From NCBI GenBank assembly GCA_009773635.1, contig WSYC01000006.1, positions 294,745-358,744 of the forward strand: DNA of 64,000 nucleotides, written 5' to 3'. The translations under genes and the position numbers were made by a program. The DNA comes from Beijerinckiaceae bacterium (GTDB lineage Bacteria > Pseudomonadota > Alphaproteobacteria > Rhizobiales > Beijerinckiaceae). Within the stretch, counting starts at the first letter, position 1. Each line of letters starts with the position of its first letter. Below the pieces are notes generated by a model. It was not told where the DNA came from, made no database searches, and saw only the letters and a list, made by a program, of their open reading frames with translations. This document shows positions 52,271 through 62,437 of this stretch, piece after piece.

Positions 52271-55127
52271 ATGACCATGCCCAAGGCCAAATCGGCCCGC
52301 ACGAGTGATGCGGCCCGGATCGAGAGTTTGTTTGACGAAGCGGCCGTCCGGTTCCCGGGCGAACGGACGATATCCGTGCGCGGCGCGCGCGAGCATAACC
52401 TCAAGAATGTCGATCTCGTCATCCCGCGTGACAAGCTGGTGGTGTTCACCGGGCTTTCGGGCTCCGGCAAATCGAGCCTCGCGTTTGATACGATCTACGC
52501 CGAAGGCCAGCGGCGCTATGTCGAAAGCCTGTCGGCCTATGCGCGCCAGTTCCTGGAGATGATGCAGAAGCCGGATGTCGACCAGATCGACGGGCTTTCA
52601 CCGGCGATTTCGATCGAGCAGAAGACGACCTCGCGCAATCCGCGCTCGACGGTCGGCACCGTCACGGAAATCTACGATTACATGCGCCTTCTGTGGGCGC
52701 GCGTCGGTATTCCCTACTCACCCGCAACCGGGCTGCCGATCGAAAGCCAGACGATATCCCAGATGGTCGACCGCGTGATCGCGCTCCCCGAGAAGACCCG
52801 CGCCTATCTGCTGGCGCCGGTCATCCGCGGCCGCAAGGGCGAACACCGCAAGGAACTCGCCGAGTTCCTCAAGCGCGGCTACCAGCGCGTGAAGATCGAC
52901 GGGCAATACTATGAGATTGCCGAGGCCCCTGCCCTCGACAAGAAGTTCAAACACGATATCGACGTCGTGATCGACCGCATCGCCGTGCGGACGGATATCG
53001 GTTCACGGCTTTCCGAGGGCTTTGAAGCGGCGCTCGAAATGGCGGATGGCATCGCGATCCTCGAATGGGCCGACGAGAAGGACGAGGCCGGCAACCCGCG
53101 CCGCATGACCTTCTCCTCGAAATTCGCCTGCCCGGTCTCCGGCTTCACGATCCCCGAGATCGAGCCGCGCCTGTTTTCGTTCAACAATCCGTTCGGCGCT
53201 TGTCCGACCTGCGGCGGTATCGGTCACGAGATGACGATCGATCCAATGCTGATCGTGCCGGATGAAGGCCTCAGCCTCAGGAAAGGCGCCATCGCGCCCT
53301 GGGCGAAATCCGCCTCGCCCTATTACGGCCAGACGCTGGAAGCGCTCGCGAACCACTATGGTTTCGCGATGACGAAGCCGTGGAAGGATTTGGCGGACAG
53401 CGCCAAGCTGGTGATGCTCTATGGCTCCGGGCAGGAGCCGATCCGCTTCGCCTATAACGACGGCATGCGCGCCTATGAGGTGAAAAAGCCGTTCGAGGGC
53501 ATCATCACCAACCTCGAACGGCGCTACAAGGAGACCGAAAGCGACTGGAGCCGCGAGGAAATCTCGCGCTACATGTCGGAGACGCCGTGCTCCGCCTGTG
53601 AGGGCAACCGCCTGAAACCCGAGGCGCTGGCGGTGAAGATCGCCGGCTGCCACATCGGTGAGGTCACGAAGCTTTCGGTCAGCGATGCTGCCGTCTGGTT
53701 CGAGACCCTGCCCGCCAAACTCACCGCAAAGCAGAACGAAATCGCCGGGCGCGTGCTCAAGGAAATCCGCGATCGCTTGCGGTTCCTGAACGACGTCGGG
53801 CTGGAATATCTCACGCTGTCGCGCGGCTCGGGGAGCCTGTCGGGCGGGGAAAGCCAGCGCATCCGGCTCGCGTCGCAGATCGGCTCGGGGCTCACGGGCG
53901 TGCTCTATGTGCTCGATGAGCCGTCCATCGGCCTCCATCAGCGCGACAACGAGCGACTGCTGGGCACGCTGCGCCGGCTCAGGGATCTCGGCAACTCCGT
54001 CATTGTCGTCGAGCATGACGAGGATGCGATCCGCGAGGCGGATTACGTCGTCGATATCGGCCCCGGCGCGGGCATCCACGGCGGCGAGATCGTCAGTCAG
54101 GGCACGCCTGCCGAGGTGATGGCCGACCCGAATTCGCTGACGGCGGATTATCTCACCGGGCGCAAATCCGTGATGATCCCCAAGAAGCGCCGGGGGCGCG
54201 AGAAGGCGCGCAGCCTCAAGCTTGTCGGCGCGAAGGGCAACAACCTCAAGGACGTGACGGTCGAGCTGCCGCTCGGGCTTTTCACCTGCGTTACCGGCGT
54301 TTCGGGCGGCGGCAAGTCGACGCTGGTGATCGAAACGCTCTACAAGGCGGTGGCGCGGCGGCTCAACGGCGCGATGGAGCACCCTGCCCCGTTCGAGCGC
54401 ATCGAGGGGCTGGAGCACCTCGACAAGGTGATCGATATCGACCAATCCCCCATCGGGCGGACGCCGCGCTCCAACCCCGCGACCTATACCGGCGCGTTCA
54501 CGCCCATCCGCGAGTGGTTCACCAACCTGCCGGAGGCCAAGGCGCGCGGCTATGGGCCGTGTCTACGTCACCTGCGATGTCTGCAAGGGCAGGCGCTACG
54601 ACCGCGAGACGCTGGAGGTTAAATTCCGCGATAAATCCATCGCCGATGTGCTGGACATGACGGTCGAGGAAGCGGCAACCCTGTTCAAGGCTGTGCCCTC
54701 CATCCGTGACAAGATGGAGACGCTGGCGCGCGTCGGGCTCGGTTACGTCAAGGTCGGCCAGCAGGCGACGACGCTCTCGGGCGGTGAGGCGCAGCGCGTC
54801 AAGCTCTCGAAGGAGCTCTCACGTCGCGCGACCGGGCGCACGCTCTACATCCTCGATGAGCCGACGACCGGTCTCCATTTCCACGATGTCGCGAAACTCA
54901 TGGACGTGCTGCACGAGCTGGTGGATCAGGGCAATACGGTGGTGGTGATCGAGCATAACCTCGAGGTCATCAAGACCGCCGACTGGGTGATCGACATGGG
55001 CCCCGAGGGCGGCGATGGCGGTGGCCGCGTTGTCGCGGAAGGCACACCGGAACAGATCGCGAAATCGGCCGAAAGCCACACCGGGCGCTTTCTGCGCGGG
55101 GTGCTTGCCAGACGCCCGCCCATGTAA
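52271..55127 (+). pseudogene. uvrA: uvrA, excinuclease ABC subunit A, interrupted by an internal out-of-frame deletion
   Basis: UvrA finds DNA lesions for nucleotide excision repair. The first frame (52271-54622) has the N-terminal Walker [14 protein letters not shown], signature [16 protein letters not shown] and second Walker [14 protein letters not shown], and is normal to LPEAKARGY at about 54553. The frame then shifts. A second frame (open from 54552) continues [20 protein letters not shown] through [28 protein letters not shown] and a normal C-terminus at 55127. About 32 codons with the first CxxC pair of the C-terminal zinc finger are missing. It is either an assembly error or a real lesion. 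Confidence 0.87.
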
Positions 55128-55169
55128 GATGATCGTCGGCGGAGGGGATCATAAAGCGGAGATTTTCGC

Positions 55170-55796
55170 GTGATTCTCATTGGCCAATATGACTCGCCCT
55201 TCGTGCGCCGCGTCGGGATCGCCCTGACGCTCTACGGCCTGCCGTTCCGGCACGAACCGTGGTCCTCTTTCAGTGATGCGGACAGGATTCGCGCCTACAA
55301 TCCCCTCACGCGCGTGCCGACGCTGGTTCTCGATGATGGTGACGTCCTGATCGACAGCGCCAGCATACTTGATTACCTCGACAGCCTCGTTCCGCCCGCT
55401 GAACGGCTGTTTCCGGTGGAGGAACCGGTGCGTCATCGGGCGATGCGCGTCACTGCGCTGGCCTGCGGGCTGGGGGACAAGGCGGTGGGCCTCTTCTACG
55501 AACTGCGCCTGCATGAGGAGACTTCTCCGGTCTGGGTCGAGCGGTGCCGGAATCAGATTCTGTCCACCCTCGCGGTGCTGGAAACGGAACGGGAGCGGCA
55601 GACGACCCCTTACTGGTTCGGCGATCGGATCGGGCACGCGGATATCGCGATTGCGGCGGTGCTTCGCTTTCTGGGCGAAGCGCACTCGTCGCTGGTTTCC
55701 TGGCAAGCGTTTCCGGCGCTGGCGGCCTTTGCGGCGCGGCTGGAGGCGTTGCCCGTTTTCAGGGCTGTCGCGCAACCCTTTATCCCTCCAGCCTGA
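55170..55796 (+). CDS. Glutathione S-transferase family protein
   Basis: The 208-residue protein has a thioredoxin-like N-terminal domain (about residues 1-75, SPFVRRVGIALTLYGLPF, NPLTRVPTLVLDDG and DSASILDYLD) and an all-helical C-terminal domain with YWFGDRIGHADIAIAAVLRF. Ser9 in the SPFVRRV motif is a candidate catalytic residue. Substrates are unknown. A terminator follows. Confidence 0.9.
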   Translation: MILIGQYDSPFVRRVGIALTLYGLPFRHEPWSSFSDADRIRAYNPLTRVPTLVLDDGDVLIDSASILDYLDSLVPPAERLFPVEEPVRHRAMRVTALACGLGDKAVGLFYELRLHEETSPVWVERCRNQILSTLAVLETERERQTTPYWFGDRIGHADIAIAAVLRFLGEAHSSLVSWQAFPALAAFAARLEALPVFRAVAQPFIPPA

Positions 55797-55828
55797 TATC
55801 CGGCGCGTTCTCGCTGCTTAAGTCTCTG

Positions 55829-55857
55829 AAAAGACGGTGGAAACACCGTCCTTTTTC
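55829..55857 (+). terminator. Rho-independent terminator after the GST gene
   Basis: GACGGTG and CACCGTC pair around a GAAA tetraloop and are followed by CTTTTTC, 37 bp after the stop codon. Confidence 0.88.
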
Positions 55858-56072
55858 TATTGTGGCCGGCGGGGTGGCCGCCTGAAATACTAAAATTTTA
55901 TGAACAAGGCATGCGCTTAGCGCATATCAGAAGGCCGAATAAGCTGAAGGTCTGCCCAGACTTTGCCTTTATTGCACTGCACAAGAGCATCCGTGCTCAA
56001 GAAAACGACAGCGTCCATTCGGGATGCGCCGGCATTTCCCGGAGCGATCAAATTTCATTTTGGAGAATGACC

Positions 56073-56228
56073 ATGATCCTGACCCACATTATCGCCCGCA
56101 TCCAGAACTGGCTGCGTGTTCGTCGCAACGTTGAAATCCTCTCGCAGCTCTCGGACCGCGAGCTGTCGGACATCGGCCTGAGCCGTGGTTCGATCGAGGA
56201 TGCCGCGCGCCACGCTGTTAACGCGTGA
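56073..56228 (+). CDS. DUF1127 small basic protein
   Basis: The 51-residue protein has the DUF1127 pattern with RNVEILSQLSDRELSDIGLS, the family's LxxLsdreLxDIGLsR core. In other alphaproteobacteria such proteins affect phosphate or carbon metabolism and RNA turnover; the role here is unknown. The ATG at 56073 has GGAG 7 bp upstream. The ATG at 56067 is only 1 bp from GGAG and is unlikely. A strong terminator follows, so it is a separate transcript. Confidence 0.88.
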   Translation: MILTHIIARIQNWLRVRRNVEILSQLSDRELSDIGLSRGSIEDAARHAVNA

Positions 56229-56295
56229 TTCCGCAACGCCTGATCTGATCCCTTTTCTAACCGTGGAACGGCGCTCTCCCGGCCGAACTGCGAGA

Positions 56296-56322
56296 ATGGC
56301 CCGCTTCGGCGGGCCTTTTTTT
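56296..56322 (+). terminator. Rho-independent terminator after the DUF1127 gene
   Basis: GGCCCGC and GCGGGCC pair around a TTCG tetraloop, followed by seven T residues. Confidence 0.93.
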
Positions 56323-56382
56323 GTTTGAAGCTTCCGCAAAATCCGGTTTCACCTTTCCGGCGGGATGCTCTATGGAGCCGAG

Positions 56383-57822
56383 ATGACATCCGGTTCTCCG
56401 CTCGATCCCTCACCCGCCCCCATCCATGTTATCGGCGGTGGCCTCGCCGGCAGCGAAGCCGCCTGGCAGATTGCCAGTGCGGGCGTGCCTGTCGTGCTCC
56501 ATGAAATGCGCCCGCAGCGCATGACCGAAGCGCACAAGACCGAAGGCTACGCCGAGCTTGTGTGCTCGAACTCCTTCCGTTCCGACGATTCGGACATGAA
56601 CGCCGTCGGGTTGATCCATCACGAAATGCGGCAGCTGGGCTCGCTCGTCATGCGCGCGGCGGACAAGCATCAGGTTCCCGCCGGCTCGGCGCTGGCGGTG
56701 GATCGCGATGCATTTTCGCACGAGATCAGCGCTCAGTTGGCGGCGCACCCGCTGATCACGCTGGCGCGCGGCGAGATCGCAGGCCTGCCACCGGCGGACT
56801 GGGACAGTGTCATCATCGCGACCGGCCCTCTGACGTCCCCGGCCCTGGCCGAGGCCGTGCGCTCGCTGACCGGCGAAGGCGAGCTGGCATTTTTCGACGC
56901 GATTGCGCCGATCGTCCATCGCGAGTCCATCAACATGGACATCGCCTGGTTCCAGTCGCGTTACGACAAGGCCGGGCCCGGCGGCACCGGCGCCGACTAC
57001 ATCAACTGCCCGATGGGCAAGGATCAGTACGAGGCGTTCATCGCCGCACTGCTCGCGGGCGAGAAGACTGAATTCCGTGAGTGGGAGAAGGATACGCCTT
57101 ATTTTGACGGCTGCCTGCCGATCGAGGTGATGGCAGAGCGCGGTCCGGAAACGCTGCGCTTTGGCCCGATGAAGCCGGTCGGCCTCACCAACCCGAACAA
57201 TCCCACGGTCAAGTGCCACGCCGTTGTCCAGCTGCGGCAGGACAACAAGCTCGGCACGCTCTACAATATCGTCGGGTTCCAGACGAAGCTGAAATACGGC
57301 GCACAGGCCGATATCCTCCGGATGATTCCGGGGCTGGAGAATGCGGAATTCGCGCGCCTCGGCGGCATCCACCGCAACACCTACCTCAATTCGCCGCGCC
57401 ACCTCGATCCCGCACTGCGGCTCAAAGCGATGCCGCGCCTGCGCTTCGCCGGGCAGATCACAGGCTGCGAGGGTTATGTCGAGAGTGCGGCGATCGGCCT
57501 CGTGGCCGGGCTGTTCGCCAGCGCCGAACGGCTCGGACGCGAGATCGCGCCGCCACCGGCGGAAACCGCGCTTGGAGCGCTTCTCAACCACATCACCGGC
57601 GGCCATATCGAGACAATCGACGGCGGGCCGAAATCCTATCAGCCGATGAACGTCAATTTCGGTCTGTTCCCGACCTTCGATGTCGCGCCGCGCGACGAGG
57701 CCGGCAAGCGCCTCAAGGGCAAGGACAAGGCGGCGGCAAAAAAGCGCATGATCACCGCGCGTGCGAAAGCCGCCATGACGGAATGGATCGCGGCGCATTC
57801 CCTCGGGCCGGCTGGCGAATAG
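56383..57822 (+). CDS. trmFO: Methylenetetrahydrofolate--tRNA-(uracil-5-)-methyltransferase
   Basis: TrmFO makes ribothymidine 54 in tRNA using methylene-THF and FAD. The 479-residue protein has [17 protein letters not shown] for FAD, Cys61 in [31 protein letters not shown] with the second conserved Cys, and [16 protein letters not shown]. The ATG at 56383 has GGAG 5 bp upstream and is preferred to an ATG six codons earlier. It fits the other folate one-carbon genes only loosely. Convergent with the squalene/phytoene synthase-like gene, 3 bp apart. Confidence 0.95.
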   Translation: MTSGSPLDPSPAPIHVIGGGLAGSEAAWQIASAGVPVVLHEMRPQRMTEAHKTEGYAELVCSNSFRSDDSDMNAVGLIHHEMRQLGSLVMRAADKHQVPAGSALAVDRDAFSHEISAQLAAHPLITLARGEIAGLPPADWDSVIIATGPLTSPALAEAVRSLTGEGELAFFDAIAPIVHRESINMDIAWFQSRYDKAGPGGTGADYINCPMGKDQYEAFIAALLAGEKTEFREWEKDTPYFDGCLPIEVMAERGPETLRFGPMKPVGLTNPNNPTVKCHAVVQLRQDNKLGTLYNIVGFQTKLKYGAQADILRMIPGLENAEFARLGGIHRNTYLNSPRHLDPALRLKAMPRLRFAGQITGCEGYVESAAIGLVAGLFASAERLGREIAPPPAETALGALLNHITGGHIETIDGGPKSYQPMNVNFGLFPTFDVAPRDEAGKRLKGKDKAAAKKRMITARAKAAMTEWIAAHSLGPAGE

Positions 57823-57825
57823 CGC

Positions 57826-58725
57826 CTAGCGCCGCGCGCGCCAGGCGCAGAGCCCCAGGCGCCAGAGTTTGGCCAATGGCGAAAGCGTAACCAGTGTCTC
57901 ATACGGGCGGTAATCCGCCGATGCCATCTGGTCGAGGTAGGGCTGGACCAGCGAAACCGGGTAGAATGCCGGCCGGATCGCCGGATCAAGGGCATCCACG
58001 CCCTGCCGGAAGGTATCAAGATGGGTTTGCGCGCGGGCGCGGACCGTGCCCAGCGCCGCCCTCAACTTCCCGCTGTCCTGCCCGGCGAAGAGATCCTCCG
58101 GCGCAAGTCCGCAGCTGATCAGCACTTCGTGCGGAATGTAGCACTGGTTGCGCCGGGCGTGGATCGGGAAGGCCCGCAACAGCCCTGTCATCGCGTAGGC
58201 GACACCGGCATAGCCGCACAGATCGGCCGAGCCGGCATCCTTGCCGCCGGACAGGATCAGTGTCGCAAGCCGGATCAGCGCCGAAGAGGTTTCGCCGCAA
58301 TAGCCCTCGAGATCGAGCCATGTCGGCATGGGATCATCATAGAGGTCGAAGCTGCGGGCTTCGATCAGCGCCAGCAAGGGATCGGGCGGCAGATCGAAGC
58401 GCGTCAGCGTATGGCAGAGCGCGGCGGCGATCGGATTTTCCGCTGCCGCTTCGGCGCGCCCGCAGGAGAGCGCTTCCCGCCACCACTGATGCCGGATTTC
58501 GCCGGGCATCGGCTCCGAGACCAGCTCGCGGATGCGGGCGATTTCGGCATTGAACGCGTAGAGCGCGAAAAGATAGGGCTGGCTCGCTCTGGGGGCGAAA
58601 AGGCAGGCGAGGTAGCGATCGGGGTCGAGCGCTTTCACCTGTGCGACGCAGGCTGCAAAGGCGGCTTCAAGCCCGGCAGCGGGCGAGGTCGGGCAAGCCC
58701 CTGTGCTGGTCGTCGGCAATGTCAT
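57826..58725 (-). CDS. Squalene/phytoene synthase-fold protein, NDUFAF6-like
   Basis: The 299-residue all-helical protein belongs to the squalene/phytoene synthase superfamily. The segments LYAFNAEIARIRELVSEPM and IRHQWWREAL resemble the mitochondrial complex I assembly factor NDUFAF6. I do not see a convincing DxxxD prenyl-diphosphate motif; the second motif region reads YAGVAYAMTGLLRAFP and lacks the usual Asp residues. This suggests a non-catalytic or altered role. It follows the Mth938-like gene in the yajC-secD-secF row. The alternative is a true prenyl synthase for hopanoids or carotenoids, which I consider less likely. Confidence 0.75.
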   Translation of the reverse strand: MTLPTTSTGACPTSPAAGLEAAFAACVAQVKALDPDRYLACLFAPRASQPYLFALYAFNAEIARIRELVSEPMPGEIRHQWWREALSCGRAEAAAENPIAAALCHTLTRFDLPPDPLLALIEARSFDLYDDPMPTWLDLEGYCGETSSALIRLATLILSGGKDAGSADLCGYAGVAYAMTGLLRAFPIHARRNQCYIPHEVLISCGLAPEDLFAGQDSGKLRAALGTVRARAQTHLDTFRQGVDALDPAIRPAFYPVSLVQPYLDQMASADYRPYETLVTLSPLAKLWRLGLCAWRARR

Positions 58726-58801
58726 TCAGCCCAATCCTTTCCTCGGGGATATGGCGCACCCGGCGCCAAAGGAAAGCGGGAAACTGCTGGTTTTGACGCG
58801 C

Positions 58802-59203
58802 TCAGCCGACGGCGAGCAGCGCGGCAGCAACGCGGCGCCCCTCGGCAAACAGCACGTTATACGTCCGCGCAGCGGAAGGCGTGTCCATGACATCAACCGC
58901 CAGACCGAGTTCGCGCAGGGCGCGGGCAAAGGGCGAATCCTGCGGCAGCGCCTTCTCGCCGGTACCGATCAGCAGCATGTCGATCTGGCCGAGTTCGACC
59001 ATCACGGGCGTCAGCGAGGACACGTCGATCCGCGTCGGCATCGAGACGGCCCAGGACTGGATGCCGGTCGGCATCGCGATCACGGAGCCCTTGTGCGACA
59101 TGCCGGCGAAGCGGAAGCCGCCGTTGCCGTAGGAATCGATCTGGTGACCGCCCGGAACGAACCCATGCGGCCTGTTTGCGGGGGATTGGTCGGACGAAGA
59201 CAT
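58802..59203 (-). CDS. Mth938/DUF498-like protein (NDUFAF3 family)
   Basis: The 133-residue protein has the Mth938 fold features: DSYGNGGFRFAGMSHKGSV, a central VELGQIDMLLIGTGEKALP and VDVMDTPSAARTYNVLFAEG. Mitochondrial NDUFAF3, a complex I assembly factor, belongs to this family. The start MSSSDQSPANRPHGF is 2 bp after the secF stop codon, so it is co-expressed with secDF. A longer upstream frame overlaps secF and is not supported. Confidence 0.88.
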   Translation of the reverse strand: MSSSDQSPANRPHGFVPGGHQIDSYGNGGFRFAGMSHKGSVIAMPTGIQSWAVSMPTRIDVSSLTPVMVELGQIDMLLIGTGEKALPQDSPFARALRELGLAVDVMDTPSAARTYNVLFAEGRRVAAALLAVG

Positions 59204-59205
59204 GA

Positions 59206-60147
59206 TCAGGCGCCTGTCGCTGCGGGTTTGGTCGAACTGGATGCTGTTCCCTCCCCGACGCGCACGCCGAGATAGATCAGAATCGGTGCTGCAACGAAGA
59301 TGGACGAATATGTGCCGATCACAACACCGAACAGCATCGAAACGCAGAAACCGCGGATAGCTTCCCCACCAAAAATCGCCAGCGCAATGAGCGCGAGAAT
59401 GGTGGTCATCGACGTGATGACCGTGCGGGACAACGTAGAGTTCATCGACAGGTCGAGAATCTCGCTCAGCGGGATTTTCTTGTACTTGCGCAACAATTCG
59501 CGGATGCGATCGTAAACGACAACCGTGTCGTTCACGGAATAGCCGATGATCGTCAGGATGGCGGCGATCGAGGTCTGGTCGAACTGGATCTGCGTGATCG
59601 AGAAGAAGCCGACCGTCAGCACGAGGTCGTGCATGGTGGCGATTGTCGCGCCGATCGCAAATTCCCACTCGTAGCGGAACCAGAGGTAGACGAGGATGGT
59701 CAGCAGCGCCAGCAGGACGCCGATGATGCCGTTCTGGACCAGTTCTTCCGAGACGCGCGGGCCGACGACCTCGACCCGGCGGAACTCGTACTTGTCCTCG
59801 AAGGCGGCGCGCAGCTTCACCACCACCTCGGCCTGGGCCTTGTCGCCGCCCGGCTGAAGCCCGACGCGCACGAGCACATCCCGGCCGGTGCCGAATTCCT
59901 GCACTTCGACCTCACCAAGGCCAAGCTTATGCACGGCTTCGCGGATCGAACCGGCATCAAGCTTGTCCGCTTTCGCCTGCATCTCGACAACGGTGCCGCC
60001 TTTGAAATCGATGCCGACATTCATCCCCATGGTCAGGAACGCGACGACAGCGACGATCGAGGCGAGCGCGGAGAACGGAAAACTCACGTTCCGGAAGCGC
60101 ATGAAGCCGAAACGCGTATTGTCCGGGATGAAGCGAAGCAGTTTCAT
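59206..60147 (-). CDS. secF: Protein translocase subunit SecF
   Basis: SecF works with SecD to use the proton gradient to pull exported proteins through SecYEG. The 313-residue protein has six transmembrane segments, a first periplasmic domain (about residues 45-130), and conserved GVDFKGGT-like GIDFKGGTVVEMQ, YSVNDTVVVYDRIRE and RTVITSMTTILALIAL. secD is 54 bp upstream and the Mth938-like gene directly downstream. Confidence 0.96.
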   Translation of the reverse strand: MKLLRFIPDNTRFGFMRFRNVSFPFSALASIVAVVAFLTMGMNVGIDFKGGTVVEMQAKADKLDAGSIREAVHKLGLGEVEVQEFGTGRDVLVRVGLQPGGDKAQAEVVVKLRAAFEDKYEFRRVEVVGPRVSEELVQNGIIGVLLALLTILVYLWFRYEWEFAIGATIATMHDLVLTVGFFSITQIQFDQTSIAAILTIIGYSVNDTVVVYDRIRELLRKYKKIPLSEILDLSMNSTLSRTVITSMTTILALIALAIFGGEAIRGFCVSMLFGVVIGTYSSIFVAAPILIYLGVRVGEGTASSSTKPAATGA

Positions 60148-60201
60148 GTCGAGGTCAAAACCCTGTGGGAATCGGGAAAGGAAGGCCGGCAGGCGTCTTT
60201 C

Positions 60202-61800
60202 TCAGATCGGAACGACTTTCGGACGGAACACGCGATACCAGACGCCGACCATGATGCGCGTCAGCGTAAACGCGGTGAAAATCGTGGTGGCGATACCGAT
60301 GCAGGTTGTCACCGCGAAGCCCTTCACCGGCCCGGTGCCGACGAAATACAAGATCGCATGTGCGAGAAAGCCGGTGACATTCGCGTCGAGAACCGTTGCC
60401 AAGGCGCGGGTGAAGCCGGAATCCAGTGCCGAGATCGCTGAGCGCCCCGCCATCTGCTCCTCACGGATACGCTCATAGATCAGCACGTTGGAATCGACCG
60501 CGACTGCCACCGTCAGCACGATGCCGGCGATACCCGGCAGCGTCAGCGTCGAGCCGATCAGGGCCATGCAGGCGAAGATCAGTACAACGTTCACGACGAG
60601 CGCCAGCAGCGCGATCACACCGAAGATGCCATAGGTGGCAACGGTGAAGACCGCGATCGCTGCCGCCGATACGGTCGAGGCCAGAGCGGCCGCCGCGATC
60701 GAATCGCGCCCGAGGCCCGGACCGACCGTGCGCTCTTCCACCAGCGTGAAGGAGGCCGGCAGCGCGCCCGAACGCAGGAGGATCGAGAGGCGGTTCGCGG
60801 CTTCCACCGTGAAGCGCCCGGAAATCTGCCCCTGCCCTTGCGTGATCGGCGAGATGATGCGCGGCGCCGAGACGACCTTGTTGTCGAGAATGATCGCGAA
60901 CGGCTTGCCGACGTTCTCGGTCGTCGCCTTGGCGAAGGCCTGCGCGCCCTTCACATTGAAGCGGAAGTTGACGATCGGCTCGGAATTGCGCTGGTCGAAG
61001 CCCGGTTCGGCGGACGTGAGGTCCTCACCCCGCACCAGCACGCGGCGCTCGACCTGGATCGTGCCGCCCCCCTCGTCGAGGTGCACCAGCGTTTCGATTT
61101 CGCTCGGGTTGGCACCGGGTTCCGCGACCATGCGGAATTCGAGCTTGCCGGGCTGGAGAACGTCGGTGATTTCCTTGGAATTCTTCGCGCCGGGCACCTG
61201 AACGACAATACGCTCAAGCCCTTGCCGCTGGATGGAAGGCTCCTTCACCCCGTCCGGGTCGATGCGCTTCCTGAAAATCTCGATCGACTGGTCGGTCGCG
61301 CGGCGGACGCGTTCGTTGACCTCGGCATCGGTAATGACCATCTGGATCAACCCGTCACCGAGATCAACGATCTCAAGGCTGCGCTGGCCGGTATTGCCGA
61401 TCACGGCGTTGGTGACGGGGGTTGCGAGTTCCTGAAGCTTCGGGAACACCTTCGTGCGCTGCGCGGCGTCGGTGATGCGCAGGCTGACGCCGCGCGTCTG
61501 GGCGACGATGCCGCCCGTCGGTGCGACGCGCTCGGTGCGGAGCACGCGGCGCACATCTTCCTGCAACTGCCGGACGAGGTCCTTGATCAGGCCCGGCTTG
61601 TCCGCTTCCAGCATGACATGGACACCGCCCTGCAAGTCGAGGCCCAGCTTCACGGCACTCTTGGGTACCAGGAAAGTGGGCAGAACATTGCCGATCTGGC
61701 GCATGGTGTCCGGGCCGAGCATCGTCGGCAGCGTGAAATACGTGCCGAGAAACAGCGTCAGCACGATCAGCACGGTTTTGAAGGTCGATTGCCTGAACAT
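60202..61800 (-). CDS. secD: Protein translocase subunit SecD
   Basis: SecD is the larger half of the SecDF translocation motor. The 532-residue protein has an N-terminal transmembrane helix, GLDLQGGVHVMLEAD, a large periplasmic domain (about residues 80-340) and five C-terminal helices including VLTVAVAVDSNVLIYERIRE. The start MFRQSTFKTVLIVL at 61800 matches the membrane anchor; an upstream start would add 9 non-conserved residues. yajC is 85 bp upstream. Confidence 0.96.
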   Translation of the reverse strand: MFRQSTFKTVLIVLTLFLGTYFTLPTMLGPDTMRQIGNVLPTFLVPKSAVKLGLDLQGGVHVMLEADKPGLIKDLVRQLQEDVRRVLRTERVAPTGGIVAQTRGVSLRITDAAQRTKVFPKLQELATPVTNAVIGNTGQRSLEIVDLGDGLIQMVITDAEVNERVRRATDQSIEIFRKRIDPDGVKEPSIQRQGLERIVVQVPGAKNSKEITDVLQPGKLEFRMVAEPGANPSEIETLVHLDEGGGTIQVERRVLVRGEDLTSAEPGFDQRNSEPIVNFRFNVKGAQAFAKATTENVGKPFAIILDNKVVSAPRIISPITQGQGQISGRFTVEAANRLSILLRSGALPASFTLVEERTVGPGLGRDSIAAAALASTVSAAAIAVFTVATYGIFGVIALLALVVNVVLIFACMALIGSTLTLPGIAGIVLTVAVAVDSNVLIYERIREEQMAGRSAISALDSGFTRALATVLDANVTGFLAHAILYFVGTGPVKGFAVTTCIGIATTIFTAFTLTRIMVGVWYRVFRPKVVPI

Positions 61801-61885
61801 ATGTCCCCGCGCCGGTTCACCCGGCACTTTATCCGTTATCGTTGAGGATGCCGAAGTGTGGCATCGGCTTTACGGCAACGCTCCC

Positions 61886-62215
61886 TCAGGAAGCGACCGG
61901 CTCGCTCTTGTTGCGCACTTCCGCAACCATGCCACGCAGCAGGCGCACCTTGACGTTGTCCGCGATCTCGACCTCGACCTCGGCGTCGTCGATCACCTTG
62001 GTGATCTTGCCGATCATGCCGGAATTCATCACCACGGTATCGCCGCGGCGCAGATTCTTGACCATTTCCTGGTGCGTCTTGGCGCGCTTCTGCTGCGGGC
62101 GGATCAACAGGAAATACATGATGATCAGCACGAAGACGAACGGCAGCAGCTGCATGAACATGTCGTTCGGGCCCGGGGCGCCGGCGGCCTGTGCGAATGC
62201 GGGGGTAATGAACAA
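61886..62215 (-). CDS. yajC: Preprotein translocase accessory subunit YajC
   Basis: The 109-residue protein has one transmembrane helix (about residues 21-40) followed by the family motif YFLLIRPQQKRAKTHQEMV, NLRRGDTVVMNSGMIGKI and a short cytoplasmic domain. YajC associates with SecDF. It is the first gene of the row yajC-secD-secF. It diverges from the DUF815 ATPase gene. Confidence 0.95.
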   Translation of the reverse strand: MFITPAFAQAAGAPGPNDMFMQLLPFVFVLIIMYFLLIRPQQKRAKTHQEMVKNLRRGDTVVMNSGMIGKITKVIDDAEVEVEIADNVKVRLLRGMVAEVRNKSEPVAS

Positions 62216-62437
62216 GGCTCACTCCAAGAAGATCGTGCCAAAAACAAGGGTGCATACGCCTGCACCCGGATGAACTCGCGCCGGAATATAGTGAGGGAAA
62301 CGCCAAACGCAAACATTCCTTGGCACTTGCCGGGATGTTCCGGGCAATTTCGGGTTTTCCGGCAACGCGGGTAGCATGCAAGCACCCGATCGGCTAGCGT
62401 GCGGCCCGTTCCTGTGTCCCCAGATCACGAAGTTCCG

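Noticed and set aside
56338..56364. A degenerate 44-bp element upstream of trmFO (CAAAATCCGGTTTCACC).
   Set aside because: Core similarity is weak and the flanks are not self-complementary.
57826..58725. Hopanoid (hpnC/hpnD) or carotenoid (crtB) synthase gene.
   Set aside because: No other hopanoid or carotenoid gene is nearby, and the Asp-rich substrate motifs are not convincing.
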